Shown here one piece after another: positions 27,489 through 35,965 of a DNA stretch of 64,000 bases (the first letter of the stretch is position 1; each line of letters begins with the position of its first letter). Both the position numbers and the translations under genes were made by a program. Where the stretch lies: contig CBDCIZ010000003.1 of assembly GCA_965217685.1 (NCBI GenBank), positions 4,588,001 to 4,652,000 on the forward strand, in the 5' to 3' direction. A model generated the notes under the pieces. It was not told the origin of the DNA and did no database searches. It saw only the letters and a list, made by a program, of their open reading frames with translations. Source of the stretch: Aurantimonas sp965217685 (GTDB taxonomy: Bacteria; Pseudomonadota; Alphaproteobacteria; Rhizobiales; Rhizobiaceae).

Positions 27489-27923
27489 ATGCAAGCTGAA
27501 ACGATTAGCATGGTGTCGCGCCGACTGACGGTGGCGGACAGGGCTGCCGATGCACATGAAGTGTCGGGCTGCGCACCCGCCCGCGATATTCTGGCACGGA
27601 TCGGTGACAAATGGTCTATGCTGATCGTTATCCTGCTGGGCGATGGCCCGCTTCGCTTCAACGACCTCAAACGACAGACCGACGGCATCACGCAGCGCAT
27701 GCTGAGCCGTGCGCTAAAGTCCCTCGAACGCGACGGGCTCGTTTCCCGGCACGTGACACCTTCAGTGCCGCCAAGGGTCGATTACGCGCTGCCCCCACTC
27801 GGCGTTTCCTTGTGGTCCGTGATAAAGTCTCTCGGAAAATGGGCGGGAGAGAACCATTCAAAGATCGCGATATCGCGGTCCAATTATGATGCACACCAAG
27901 TCAACGCTTCGGGGCCGGAATGA
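27489..27923 (+). CDS. HxlR-family transcriptional regulator
   Basis: 144 aa winged-helix protein. The HxlR hallmarks are the conserved Cys (SGCAPARDILARIGDKWSM), LRFNDLKRQTDGITQRMLSRALKSLERDGLVSR, and VDYALPPLGVSLW. Regulators of this family often sense aldehydes, quinones or thiol stress through the N-terminal Cys. It is transcribed divergently from the severed hydrolase gene and would have regulated it before the insertion. ATG 27510 is an alternative start. Confidence 0.9.
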   Translation: MQAETISMVSRRLTVADRAADAHEVSGCAPARDILARIGDKWSMLIVILLGDGPLRFNDLKRQTDGITQRMLSRALKSLERDGLVSRHVTPSVPPRVDYALPPLGVSLWSVIKSLGKWAGENHSKIAISRSNYDAHQVNASGPE

Positions 27924-28145
27924 GAGTTTTTAGTGTCTGCGGCAAACCAGCCTGCTGAGAATGCCGGTTTCAGCTTAATCAGATCCTGAGCGAACGTGCC
28001 AAGGCCCCTCCGGTCGCTGACGCAACCTCGCTCCCGACGTCGGTCGCACTAGGCAAAGTCGCAGCCCTACCGATCTCGTAGCTGTCCGATCTGACGCGGC
28101 TGGTCACTCACGGCCTTGCAAGCTCGTCGCATGGCGAAGCCGGGC

Positions 28146-28571
28146 TCACTTTGGCTGACTAGGCGGCGGTACAGCGCCGACCTGGATAAACATGTCGAGG
28201 GTGTTCAGTTCGTCCCAATGCTCGACGAAGTGCCCGTCCTCGACCCGCCAGATGTCGATCGAGCGCATCGTAAAGGCATTGCCCGTCGCGGGATAGCCGA
28301 GGAAGCTTCCGGTGTGCGTACCCTCGTACCGGTAGCGACCGACAACGCGGGCACCATCGGCTGAGACGAAAACGTCTTCGGCGAGCACCTTGAGGTCGGG
28401 CACGCCGCCAAGAATGCCACCGAAGGTCGTCTTGACTCCCTCCAAACCGGGCCCGGCGAATTGGTTGTGGTTCACATAGTCGGGCGCGACGATTTCATCA
28501 AAGCGCGACAGGTCGTGACCGGATACGATCTCGGCGAAAAGGTAACCAAGGGTGATAGGATCGGTTGACAT
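28146..28571 (-). CDS. SnoaL-like ester cyclase/nuclear-transport-factor-2-fold protein
   Basis: 141 aa. The sequence follows the SnoaL polyketide-cyclase pattern: FDEIVAPDYVNHN at about residues 24-36, then a GxxFGGILGGVPDLKVLAED core and GRYRYEGTHTGSFLGYPATGN. Many members outside polyketide clusters have unknown roles. It is divergent from a TetR gene with two strong operator palindromes between the starts, so expression is almost surely repressed by that regulator. Confidence 0.85.
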   Translation of the reverse strand: MSTDPITLGYLFAEIVSGHDLSRFDEIVAPDYVNHNQFAGPGLEGVKTTFGGILGGVPDLKVLAEDVFVSADGARVVGRYRYEGTHTGSFLGYPATGNAFTMRSIDIWRVEDGHFVEHWDELNTLDMFIQVGAVPPPSQPK

Positions 28572-28590
28572 GGGAATCTCCGTCTTTTAG

Positions 28591-28640
28591 CGAGACTAGT
28601 CGGTCTCGTTCCAATCAGATGGCGAGACCAATCGGTCTCG
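28591..28640. promoter_or_regulatory. Two 18-bp TetR operator palindromes
   Basis: CGAGACTAGTCGGTCTCG (28591-28608) and CGAGACCAATCGGTCTCG (28623-28640) share the arms CGAGAC/GTCTCG and are spaced 32 bases centre to centre, about three helix turns. They lie between the SnoaL-like gene and the TetR gene and would let the repressor control both directions. Confidence 0.8.
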
Positions 28641-28653
28641 TCAAGGGTCTTTC

Positions 28654-29286
28654 ATGAAGATAAATTCGGGGCGGCGATCGGGACGCGCGTTGGACCCAGC
28701 CAAGCGCGCCGCCATTCTTTCAGGCGCGCGTGCCGTATTCATGCGCGATGGCTTTGCGCAAGGCACCATGGATGGGGTCGCCGCCGAAGCCGGAGTAGGG
28801 AAGCAGACCATCTATCGCCATTTCCGGTCGAAAGAGTCCCTCGTCGAGGCGCTGGTCGAGGCGATGTGCGTGCCCGAGGTGATTGCGCCACCGCCGAATT
28901 CATTGCCGCCCGGCGAACGGCTACGCGAACTATTGCTGGCGTTTACCGACGGCGTCGCCGACTCCGACAGCATCCATCTTTACCGCGCCATAGTCGCGGA
29001 GGCCGGCAGGATGCCTGAATTGGGGCGTTTGTTCTGGGAGGCAGGGTATCGACCGCTTCGGGCCGCGATCGAGCAGATTTTGGCAGCGCATGATTTGGCT
29101 ACAGCGCCGCACCTTGCCCAGCAGATCATTCATCTCTCGCTGGGCGATGCGTATCAGGAGTTGATCCTTGGGACAGGGTCACCCGGCCCCGATGTCTTCG
29201 AGCGCCAGATCGATGCGGCACTCGCCCTCTTGGGGCTTAAAACCTGGATTATGTGCCCTGGGCAGGAAGCCCCCGTCCGGAGATAG
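28654..29286 (+). CDS. TetR-family repressor
   Basis: 210 aa. The N-terminal helix-turn-helix (about residues 17-63) has TMDGVAAEAGVGKQTIYRHFRSKESLVEAL; the C-terminal domain resembles the AcrR-type group with a LYRAIVAEAGRMPELG helix. It starts 13 bases after the second operator palindrome, so it should be autoregulated. Its partner is the divergent SnoaL-like gene. Confidence 0.92.
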   Translation: MKINSGRRSGRALDPAKRAAILSGARAVFMRDGFAQGTMDGVAAEAGVGKQTIYRHFRSKESLVEALVEAMCVPEVIAPPPNSLPPGERLRELLLAFTDGVADSDSIHLYRAIVAEAGRMPELGRLFWEAGYRPLRAAIEQILAAHDLATAPHLAQQIIHLSLGDAYQELILGTGSPGPDVFERQIDAALALLGLKTWIMCPGQEAPVRR

Positions 29287-29344
29287 GTGGCCGCCCTGAC
29301 GACTTTTGCGCGACGCTCAGCAAAGTCTCTAAAAATCGGGACAA

Positions 29345-29758
29345 TTATCGAGGATTACCCGTCAACTGATGTTGCGCTCGGCGGGCCCTTCCAATCAGCC
29401 CCAAATGGCTGACGCCGAAGCCCTCGGGATATTTCAGGCCGTAGCCAAAGGCACGATCGACTCCGATATGCGCGGCCCAGATCAGGCCGCCCGCAAGGAC
29501 CCAGGGGAGTGCTAGCAATAGGCCGCAAACGATGCAGACCATGGGCAGACCGTACCAGTGCCCGGCGTTATAGAGCGCGGCCCCCGTCTTGGGCCCGGCG
29601 AGATAACCCAGCATGGAAAGGTCGGGCACGAGGAACAAGGCAGCGAACAGCCACCAACTTACACTCAAGTGGGCATAAGCCATCGATGCTGCGATAACGA
29701 TGAACAGGGCTTCGAGGCGCAGCAGCATTTTCGGCGCCCCCTTGACCGTTCCAGACAT
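29345..29758 (-). CDS. DUF4260-family integral membrane protein
   Basis: 137 aa with three or four hydrophobic segments. DUF4260-like landmarks are VPDLSMLGYLAGPKTGAALYNAGHWYGLP in the middle and AHIGVDRAFGYGLKYPEGF near the C-terminus. ATG 29758 is chosen for the GGAGA 8 bases upstream; the longer frame has no ribosome site. Function of the family is unknown. It is divergent from a LysR gene, its likely regulator. Confidence 0.85.
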   Translation of the reverse strand: MSGTVKGAPKMLLRLEALFIVIAASMAYAHLSVSWWLFAALFLVPDLSMLGYLAGPKTGAALYNAGHWYGLPMVCIVCGLLLALPWVLAGGLIWAAHIGVDRAFGYGLKYPEGFGVSHLGLIGRARRAQHQLTGNPR

Positions 29759-29819
29759 GATGCGGTCTCCGTTGTTGACATTTGGAGACTTAATGGCCCA
29801 TTTCTGCATATTTACCCGC

Positions 29820-29841
29820 GGAATAGACATATGATCATTCC
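29820..29841. promoter_or_regulatory. LysR-type operator candidate
   Basis: GGAATAGACATATGATCATTCC has 5-bp inverted arms GGAAT/ATTCC around a CATATG core and lies between the DUF4260 and LysR genes, ending 4 bases before the LysR start codon. It leaves no room for a ribosome site, so the LysR start may lie further downstream. Confidence 0.5.
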
Positions 29842-29845
29842 ATAA

Positions 29846-30736
29846 ATGAATGCCATCGACTGGACGCTGTTGCGCTCGTTTCTCGCGGTCATCGAAACCG
29901 GCTCATTGTCGGCGGCTGCGACGCGCATCGCGATGAGCCAGCCAACGCTGAGTCGGCACGTCCGAGAACTGGAGAGGGTAATCGGCGTCACCCTGTTCAC
30001 GCGCTCTGTGCATGGGCTCGAGCCAACCGAGGCGGCGCTGAGTTTGATCGACGACGCCCGCGCGATGGGCAAGGCCGCCCAGGCCCTGACGCTCAAGGCC
30101 CAAGGCCGCTCGCAGCAGCTGACGGGAACCGTGCGCATCACGGCGTCGGTCATCGTCGCCAATCTTGTGCTGCCGCCGATCCTCGTCGCCTTGCGAGACG
30201 CCGAACCCAGCATTCAGATCGAGATCGTCGCGTCGGACTTTACTCAAAACCTGCTGCGCCGAGACGCCGACATCGCCATCCGCATGATCGATCCAACGCA
30301 GAACGCTCTGATCGCGCGTAAGCTGGGGGAAGCTCCGATCGGCATGTTCGGCGCTCGCCCTTACCTTGCCCGCCGCGGCCGGATCGAAAATTGGGATGAT
30401 CTGACTGCGCACGACGTCATTGGTTTCGATCGAGATGACGCCATCATCAAGGCGTATGCCGCGCACGGACATTTGGCGAAGCGGGACGACTTTCCTGTCC
30501 GCTGCGACGATCAGATGGTTTACTGGAACCTGCTGCTGGCCGGAGCGGGCGTCGGCTTTGCCCAGATTCTGATTGCAGGCCGTCATCCCGAACTTGAGCG
30601 CGTAGACATAGACGTGCGCCTCCCGTCCATGCCGGTCTGGTTGGTCATGCACGAAGAGGTTCACAGCAACGCGCGTATCCGCCGCGTGGCCGATTTTTTG
30701 GCGGAGGCGCTCGGCGACATTTTGCGCAACGCCTGA
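29846..30736 (+). CDS. LysR-family transcriptional regulator
   Basis: 296 aa, normal length. N-terminal HTH with SLSAAATRIAMSQPTLSRHVRELERVIGVTLFTR, then a substrate-binding domain. It is divergent from the DUF4260 membrane-protein gene, with a palindrome between. The ligand cannot be inferred. Confidence 0.93.
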   Translation: MNAIDWTLLRSFLAVIETGSLSAAATRIAMSQPTLSRHVRELERVIGVTLFTRSVHGLEPTEAALSLIDDARAMGKAAQALTLKAQGRSQQLTGTVRITASVIVANLVLPPILVALRDAEPSIQIEIVASDFTQNLLRRDADIAIRMIDPTQNALIARKLGEAPIGMFGARPYLARRGRIENWDDLTAHDVIGFDRDDAIIKAYAAHGHLAKRDDFPVRCDDQMVYWNLLLAGAGVGFAQILIAGRHPELERVDIDVRLPSMPVWLVMHEEVHSNARIRRVADFLAEALGDILRNA

Positions 30737-30972
30737 CGACAGTTTCGGAAGTCGCTGGACGGTTTGGTGCTTCGCGTTGTGACGCACGACCTCGAATCCT
30801 ACCTGTGCTTTCAGGCCGGGAAACTCGACCGCATCGAAAGCGTACAAACCCATAGGACAGATGTCCTGTTGCGGCGGATCGAGTTTACGACGTTGCCCCT
30901 GTGACAGGGTTCACCCGTTTGCGGTCCGGATCGTGACCGCTGATAGGCTCATGGCTGATCGGATGGTCGCTG
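30737..30972. other. Gap between two regulator genes
   Basis: 236 bases between the convergent ends of two LysR genes. A minus-strand open stretch here is continuous with an antisense frame of the LysR gene and is not supported as a gene. No clear terminator hairpin with a T-run was seen. Confidence 0.35.
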
Positions 30973-31869
30973 CTAGAGGCGACGCCAGTCGCGCACATGA
31001 TCGATCAGCGCGCGCAGTTTAGGTGGCATGTGGCGCCGGCTGGAATAGAACAGGAAGAACCCCGGAATGGCTGGGCAATAGGGTTCCAACACCGCGCTCA
31101 GCGCGCCTTTGCTTAGCGACGGCGCGAAGGTATCCGCCATGCCGACGGTCAGCCCGGCACCGGCCACTGCCATTCTGATCATCAACCCCATGTCGTTGGT
31201 GGTGACCTCAGGCTCGACCGCCACATCGAACTCGCGCCCGTCCTCCATGAACTCCCAGCGGTACGGCGCTACATCGGCGGACGGTCGCCAGCCGATGCAA
31301 CGGTGCCCCGTCAGATCACGCGGATGGGCTGGTGACCCATTGATCGCGAGATAGGCCGGGGCCGCGACGACGATCTGGCGCTGTTCGGCGCTGACCGGCA
31401 CTGCGATCATGTCGCGTTCGATCACTTCGCCCAACCTTACGCCTGCATCGAAGCCGCCCGAGACGATATCGAATTCCTCGTCGGTCACAAGGATATCGAG
31501 ACGCACGCCCGGGTAGGCGCTGCGAAACGATGCCAGCAGATCCCCTGACAGGAAGGCTTCGGCAATGGAGGAGACCGCCAGGCGCAACAGGCCGGTCGGC
31601 TGCCCATCTCGGTCAGACGCGGCCTGGGTTGCGGCGTCGATCTCGGCAAGCGCAGGCGCAATCCTCTCCAGCAACGTCTCGCCCGCTTCAGTCAAGGTGA
31701 CGCTGCGCGTAGTGCGGCGCAGCAGCGCCGTGCCGAGCGCGTCCTCCACTTTGCGCACCGCTTGGCTTACGGCCGATCGGCTGACGCCGAGCTGGTCGGC
31801 CGCGGCCCGAAAGCTCTTCGCGCGGGCGACGGTGGCAAGTGTGGTGAGGGCGTTGAGGTCAAGCGTCAT
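30973..31869 (-). CDS. LysR-family transcriptional regulator
   Basis: 298 aa. The HTH is at residues 5-60 (SFRAAADQLGVSRSAVSQAVRKVEDALGTALLRR), followed by a periplasmic-binding-like sensor domain of the DsdC/PnbR-like group common in SDR-linked regulators. It is divergent from the SDR at 31964 with a 94-base intergenic region, which is the typical arrangement for regulator and target. Confidence 0.93.
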   Translation of the reverse strand: MTLDLNALTTLATVARAKSFRAAADQLGVSRSAVSQAVRKVEDALGTALLRRTTRSVTLTEAGETLLERIAPALAEIDAATQAASDRDGQPTGLLRLAVSSIAEAFLSGDLLASFRSAYPGVRLDILVTDEEFDIVSGGFDAGVRLGEVIERDMIAVPVSAEQRQIVVAAPAYLAINGSPAHPRDLTGHRCIGWRPSADVAPYRWEFMEDGREFDVAVEPEVTTNDMGLMIRMAVAGAGLTVGMADTFAPSLSKGALSAVLEPYCPAIPGFFLFYSSRRHMPPKLRALIDHVRDWRRL

Positions 31870-31872
31870 TGT

Positions 31873-31885
31873 TAAGTTTTGCTTA
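31873..31885. promoter_or_regulatory. Possible LysR box next to its own start
   Basis: TAAGTTTTGCTTA, inverted arms TAAG/CTTA with a 5-base spacer, lies 4 bases from the LysR start codon in the divergent region shared with the SDR gene. The arms are short. Confidence 0.35.
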
Positions 31886-31963
31886 CCAAGTCATGTCCGA
31901 TTAGCGCAATAGCCACGCACCTGCCGCTTGCCTACATTCTACCTCGCAAGGAGGTGCAGGGTC

Positions 31964-32686
31964 ATGGACAAGATCATACTCATTACCGGTGCAAGCAGCG
32001 GCATCGGCGAAGCTACGGCCCGCGCTTTGGCGGGCGCAGGTATGACGGTCGTGCTCGGCGCACGGCGGACCGATCGTCTCGAACGCATCGCATCCGAAAT
32101 CACGGCAGCGGGCGGGAGCGCCCGCACGCATCGTCTGGACGTCACCGATCGGGAGGACGTGGCCGCGTTCGCGCAAACCGCGCTCGACGAATTTGGGCGC
32201 ATCGACGTACTGGTCAACAACGCAGGCGTCATGCCGCTCTCGCCTATGTCCGCGTTGAAGGTCGATGAGTGGGAGCGCATGGTCGATGTCAACATCAAGG
32301 GCGTGTTGTGGGGGATCGCCGCTGTGCTTCCGACGATGAACGCGCAGGGCGCTGGCCACATCATCAACATCGCTTCGATCGGCGGTCTTCAGGTATCTCC
32401 CACCGCTGCGGTCTATTGCGCCACCAAATTCGCGGTGCGCGCGATCTCTGACGGCCTACGCCAGGAAAACGATCGCATTCGCGTGACGAGCGTCTGTCCG
32501 GGCGTCGTCGAGTCCGAACTGGCGGACAGTATCTCGGATGCAACCGCACGGCGCGAAATGGAGAGCTTCCGCGCGGTCGCGCTGAAGCCTGACGCAATCG
32601 GTCGCGCGATCCTTCACGCGATCATCCAGCCAGCAGATGTCGACACGACCGAGATCGTGGTCCGTCCCGTCGGAAACCCGGCCTGA
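31964..32686 (+). CDS. SDR family oxidoreductase
   Basis: 240 aa classical SDR: TGASSGIG near the N-terminus, NNAG, the active-site Ser in IASIGG, and YCATK. It is close to the NADP-dependent serine/3-hydroxy acid dehydrogenase-like group. ATG 31964 has a strong AAGGAGG 9 bases before it, so the longer frame is rejected. Probably controlled by the divergent LysR. Substrate unknown. Confidence 0.92.
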   Translation: MDKIILITGASSGIGEATARALAGAGMTVVLGARRTDRLERIASEITAAGGSARTHRLDVTDREDVAAFAQTALDEFGRIDVLVNNAGVMPLSPMSALKVDEWERMVDVNIKGVLWGIAAVLPTMNAQGAGHIINIASIGGLQVSPTAAVYCATKFAVRAISDGLRQENDRIRVTSVCPGVVESELADSISDATARREMESFRAVALKPDAIGRAILHAIIQPADVDTTEIVVRPVGNPA

Positions 32687-32768
32687 TGATCTTCGCTTCC
32701 CGGCTGTCCGTGGCAATTGCAGGTTGCGGCCTCAGCGGTTGAAACCGCCAGTCCCTAGACCGGCGTTT

Positions 32769-33500
32769 TCAGACCCCTTGCTCATCATCAGCGATTCGGT
32801 CGAGCAATTCGGTCAGCAGGTGGCGTTCGCCGCCAGTCAGGACAGAGGTCAGGTCGAGATTGGCTTTAAGCATTGCAGCGGCTTCGCTCGCTCCACCGTC
32901 GATCGACGGCTTCGCCGCGTTCACGATCGCGGACATGACCGCCTCGCGTGCAAAGTCCGAAAGTCCGGCGTCACGCTGTTCCTCCGGTTGACCGATCAGG
33001 GTGAGGATGGTCCCACTCCCGACCGAATGTAGCAGCGAAACCGCCCGTGCCTCGCTGACCCTTAGTCGCCCGATCAGCGCGATGTTGCGAACGCGGCGAT
33101 GCAGAATTTCCATTCCCGCCGCAACTGCGGGCGAGACGCGCCCTGGCCTGTCGTCGCCGTACATGATGCTGAACAGACCCGGATGGGCAAGGCCAAACGC
33201 GATGTGCATGTCCCAGCCATTACGCAGGTCCTGAACGGGGTCCGGGTCTGGTTCCCGCGCGCTCTTCTCCGAAACGTAGCGCCGCAGGCAATGCTCTGCC
33301 ACAGCATCGAGCAGCCCGCTCTTGTCTCCAAACAGGCGATAGATTGTCGGCGCCTGGACATGCGCCGCTGCCGCCGCCGCGCGCGTGGTGACGGCGTCGG
33401 GTCCACCTGCGGCGATCAAGTTGGCTGCCGCCGCGATGATGCGCGTGCGCACATCATCGTCGATATTCTGGTTATCGGGGATCACATTGGGCAGGGTCAT
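32769..33500 (-). CDS. TetR-family repressor
   Basis: 243 aa. HTH at residues 15-65 with AVTTRAAAAAAHVQAPTIYRLFGDKSGLLDAV; the C-terminal domain resembles the TetR_C group with a long helical core. ATG 33500 (MTLPNV) is preferred; the extended frame to 33518 has no better ribosome site. Divergent from the NmrA-like gene at 33620, with a palindrome between them. Confidence 0.9.
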   Translation of the reverse strand: MTLPNVIPDNQNIDDDVRTRIIAAAANLIAAGGPDAVTTRAAAAAAHVQAPTIYRLFGDKSGLLDAVAEHCLRRYVSEKSAREPDPDPVQDLRNGWDMHIAFGLAHPGLFSIMYGDDRPGRVSPAVAAGMEILHRRVRNIALIGRLRVSEARAVSLLHSVGSGTILTLIGQPEEQRDAGLSDFAREAVMSAIVNAAKPSIDGGASEAAAMLKANLDLTSVLTGGERHLLTELLDRIADDEQGV

Positions 33501-33586
33501 GGTTCTTCTATAGTTCAATACGCGTTCCGACGATATGGCAGCCTTGTTATCGTGGATATCTGATGGTAACGAGAAACTGTTATCAG

Positions 33587-33599
33587 CGATAATTTATCG
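33587..33599. promoter_or_regulatory. Operator candidate for the TetR/NmrA divergent pair
   Basis: CGATAATTTATCG has perfect 6-bp arms CGATAA/TTATCG around one base and ends 20 bases before the NmrA-like start. A second partial GTTATC element lies at 33545-33551, so the regulator may bind two sites. Confidence 0.55.
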
Positions 33600-33619
33600 T
33601 CACCATCAAGGAACCACGC

Positions 33620-34486
33620 ATGATCGTCGTTACAGGCGCCACCGGCCACCTTGGCCGTCTCATCGTCCGGAGATTGCTCGACCGCGTCGCCCCCGATCAG
33701 GTCGGGATCAGTGTCCGAGACCCGGGCAAGGCCGCCGATCTTGAAGAACGTGGCGTGCGCGTCCGGCAAGGTGATTTCGACGATGCCGACAGCCTGCTCC
33801 ACGCCTTCGAGGGTGCGGAGCAAGTTCTGATCGTCTCGTCCAATGCGCGCGCATCGGGCGGCGATCCTCTAGCGCAGCACCGAACCGCCATCGAGGCTGC
33901 AAAGACCGTCGGTGCAAAGCGGATCGTCTATACCAGTCACATGGCCGCGAGCGCGTCGTCAGCGTTCCCGCCCGCGCGCGATCATGCCGCGATCGAGGCG
34001 ATGCTCGCGGAGTCGGGGCTGGCTTGGACGTCGCTCCGCCACGGCTTTTACGCCGAGAGCGGCCTGATGATGCATGGCGATGGACTAAAGGCAGGCGTTA
34101 TCGAGGCGCCGGCCGATGGTGAAGTGTCTTGGACCACGCATGCCGATCTGGCCGACGCCGATGCGATCATCCTTGCCAATGCAGGGCAGTTCGACGGACC
34201 GACCCCGGCGCTGACCGCTGGACAGGCGGTCGACCTCGATGCGCTCGTGGCTCTCGCGTCGGAGGTAATGGAAAAACCGGTAGCCCGGAAGTTGCTATCG
34301 GATGACGCGTTCAAAACGAAGATGGCCGAGCGCGGTGCGCCGGAGGGCACCGTGAAGATGGCGCTCGGACTTTACATCGCGGCCCGCAATGGCGAGTTTG
34401 CGACCGTCGATCCGACGCTGGAGCAGCTATTGGGTCGCGCGCCCGTAACCATGCGCGCGCTTCTAGTTGAACGCGAAGACGGATAG
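33620..34486 (+). CDS. NmrA/QOR2-like NAD(P)H-binding oxidoreductase
   Basis: 288 aa. N-terminal TGATGHLG nucleotide motif, then a Rossmann domain (VLIVSSNARASG, RIVYTSHMAASA) lacking the SDR YxxxK, as in NmrA and quinone oxidoreductase 2 (YtfG) proteins. It starts after AAGGAACC. A role in quinone reduction or redox sensing is inferred from family resemblance. Confidence 0.87.
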   Translation: MIVVTGATGHLGRLIVRRLLDRVAPDQVGISVRDPGKAADLEERGVRVRQGDFDDADSLLHAFEGAEQVLIVSSNARASGGDPLAQHRTAIEAAKTVGAKRIVYTSHMAASASSAFPPARDHAAIEAMLAESGLAWTSLRHGFYAESGLMMHGDGLKAGVIEAPADGEVSWTTHADLADADAIILANAGQFDGPTPALTAGQAVDLDALVALASEVMEKPVARKLLSDDAFKTKMAERGAPEGTVKMALGLYIAARNGEFATVDPTLEQLLGRAPVTMRALLVEREDG

Positions 34487-34495
34487 AATGCTCGA

Positions 34496-35107
34496 TTACG
34501 TCGCGCGGTAGCGCAGCCCGTCGATCAGCAGCGCCACCAGGCGCCTGGCGGGCGCAGGATCGCCGTCGCTTGAAGGCGCGCACAGACTCGCGACGGCGCG
34601 GAGCAAATCGCGCGGACTGGCATCGCCGCGCAGTTCGCCGGTTGCGATAGCGCCGTCGAGCAATCCCTGCAGCGCTGGTTCGAGGCGTTGGTCAAAATAC
34701 GCGGGGAGCGTTTCGAATGCCGAAGCCCCTGAATAAAGCGCGCCTGCAAGGCCACGTTTCGCGACGATGAAATCGACATAGCGCTGCATCCAGCGATCCA
34801 GCGCCTCGCCGGGTGGATAATCTATCGCCAGCTTTGCCGCCGCATCGGCGCATGCATCGACCTCATGGCGAAAAACCGCCGCGACGAGATCGCCGCGCTG
34901 GGGAAAATGACGGTAGATCGTGCCGACCCCGACTCCCGCTTGCTCGGCAATCTCGCGCATCGGCGTATCGACCCCCGACGTCGCGAATACTGCCTTCGCC
35001 GTTTGCAACAGCGTGTTAATGTTGCGCCGGGCATCCGCGCGGACCCTTCGATCGGTCGAACTAGACTCTCCAAGTCCCGATTTTTCGTCCTGTCGTGCAT
35101 CTCGCAT
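34496..35107 (-). CDS. TetR-family repressor, paralogue of the protein at 57588
   Basis: 203 aa. HTH: VDTPMREIAEQAGVGVGTIYRHFPQRGDLVAAVFRHE, then the SbtR-like C-terminal domain (DACADAAAKLA, KRGLAGALYSG). The full protein aligns end to end with the TetR at 57588-58211, including RADA.R at the N-terminus and CADAA and RGLAGAL, so the two are paralogues. It is divergent from the SDR-epimerase operon at 35219 with a 45-bp dyad between the starts. Confidence 0.92.
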   Translation of the reverse strand: MRDARQDEKSGLGESSSTDRRVRADARRNINTLLQTAKAVFATSGVDTPMREIAEQAGVGVGTIYRHFPQRGDLVAAVFRHEVDACADAAAKLAIDYPPGEALDRWMQRYVDFIVAKRGLAGALYSGASAFETLPAYFDQRLEPALQGLLDGAIATGELRGDASPRDLLRAVASLCAPSSDGDPAPARRLVALLIDGLRYRAT

Positions 35108-35120
35108 TCTGAGTCCTTGA

Positions 35121-35165
35121 TAAACGGAACGCTCGTCCGTATGTAACGGACAGATGTTCCGTTTA
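35121..35165. promoter_or_regulatory. TetR operator: 45-bp dyad with two 13-bp sites
   Basis: The arms TAAACGGAAC (35121-35130) and GTTCCGTTTA (35156-35165) are perfect inverted copies. Inside lie two 13-bp sites, GGAACGCTCGTCC (35126-35138) and GGACAGATGTTCC (35148-35160), that are mirror images of each other in pattern. Each resembles the GGAACAATGTTCC site of the paralogous TetR at 57.5 kb. The region separates the TetR gene from the SDR operon. Confidence 0.82.
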
Positions 35166-35218
35166 CTGTCTTATACCGGTGAACGGTTCACTGCCACCCC
35201 TTCAAGGAGAACATCGTC

Positions 35219-35965
35219 ATGGCTGAAGACCGCATTGCCCTTGTCACCGGCGCCAATCAGGGCATCGGATTACAGATCGCCAAGGACCTCGTCGCACAGG
35301 GCTTGACCGTCCTGGTCGGCTCGCGCGACCTCGCCAATGGCGAAGCCGCCGCTCGGGAGATCGGCGAGCGCGCGCATGGAATTCAGATCGACGTCACCGA
35401 CGAAGCGTCTATCACGGCGGCGGCTGAGCGCATTCGCAGCGAGTTCGGCCGCCTGGATATCCTGATGAACAACGCGGGCATTTCGCGCGCGAAGCCGAAC
35501 CAGAATTTTGACGAAGCGGTGAACACCAATCTGCTGACCGACGCCCCGATCGAGGCGATCAGAACTGTGTTCGAGACGAACGTGTTCGGCGTGATCGCGG
35601 TGACCCAGGCGATGCTGCCGCTGCTGCGCAAGGCACCGGCGGCCCGGATCGTGATAACCGGCAGTTCGGGCGCTTCGCTCACGCTGAACTCCGACCCCGA
35701 AAATCCTCACCGCAAGATGTTCGGCAATTACAGCGTATCGAAGACCGCAGAGCATGCGGTCATGCTTGCCTTCGCGCTGGCGCTCGAAGACTCCAACATC
35801 AAGGTCAACGCAGCGTGTCCGGGCTTTACCTCCACCGCGCTGAATAACTTCAATGGTACGAGAAGCGTGGAAGAAGGTGCGCGTGAGCCGGTACGGCTGG
35901 CGCTCATCGGCGAGGACGGCCCCACCGGCAGCTTTTCCAACGAAGACGGCACGGTTCCCTGGTGA
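35219..35965 (+). CDS. SDR family oxidoreductase (carbonyl-reductase-like)
   Basis: 248 aa. TGANQGIG at the N-terminus, MNNAG, the active-site serine in ITGSSG, and YSVSK. The longer loop before the Ser and GPTGSFSNEDGTVPW at the end are typical of plant- and fungal-type carbonyl reductase-like SDRs in bacteria. It starts after AAGGAG and shares a TGATG overlap with the following epimerase-like gene. Controlled, presumably, by the divergent TetR. Confidence 0.92.
   Translation: MAEDRIALVTGANQGIGLQIAKDLVAQGLTVLVGSRDLANGEAAAREIGERAHGIQIDVTDEASITAAAERIRSEFGRLDILMNNAGISRAKPNQNFDEAVNTNLLTDAPIEAIRTVFETNVFGVIAVTQAMLPLLRKAPAARIVITGSSGASLTLNSDPENPHRKMFGNYSVSKTAEHAVMLAFALALEDSNIKVNAACPGFTSTALNNFNGTRSVEEGAREPVRLALIGEDGPTGSFSNEDGTVPW

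Noticed and set aside
29903..30853. Minus-strand ORF of 316 codons
   Set aside because: Antisense to an intact LysR gene; only its first 39 codons lie outside, and these show nothing recognisable.
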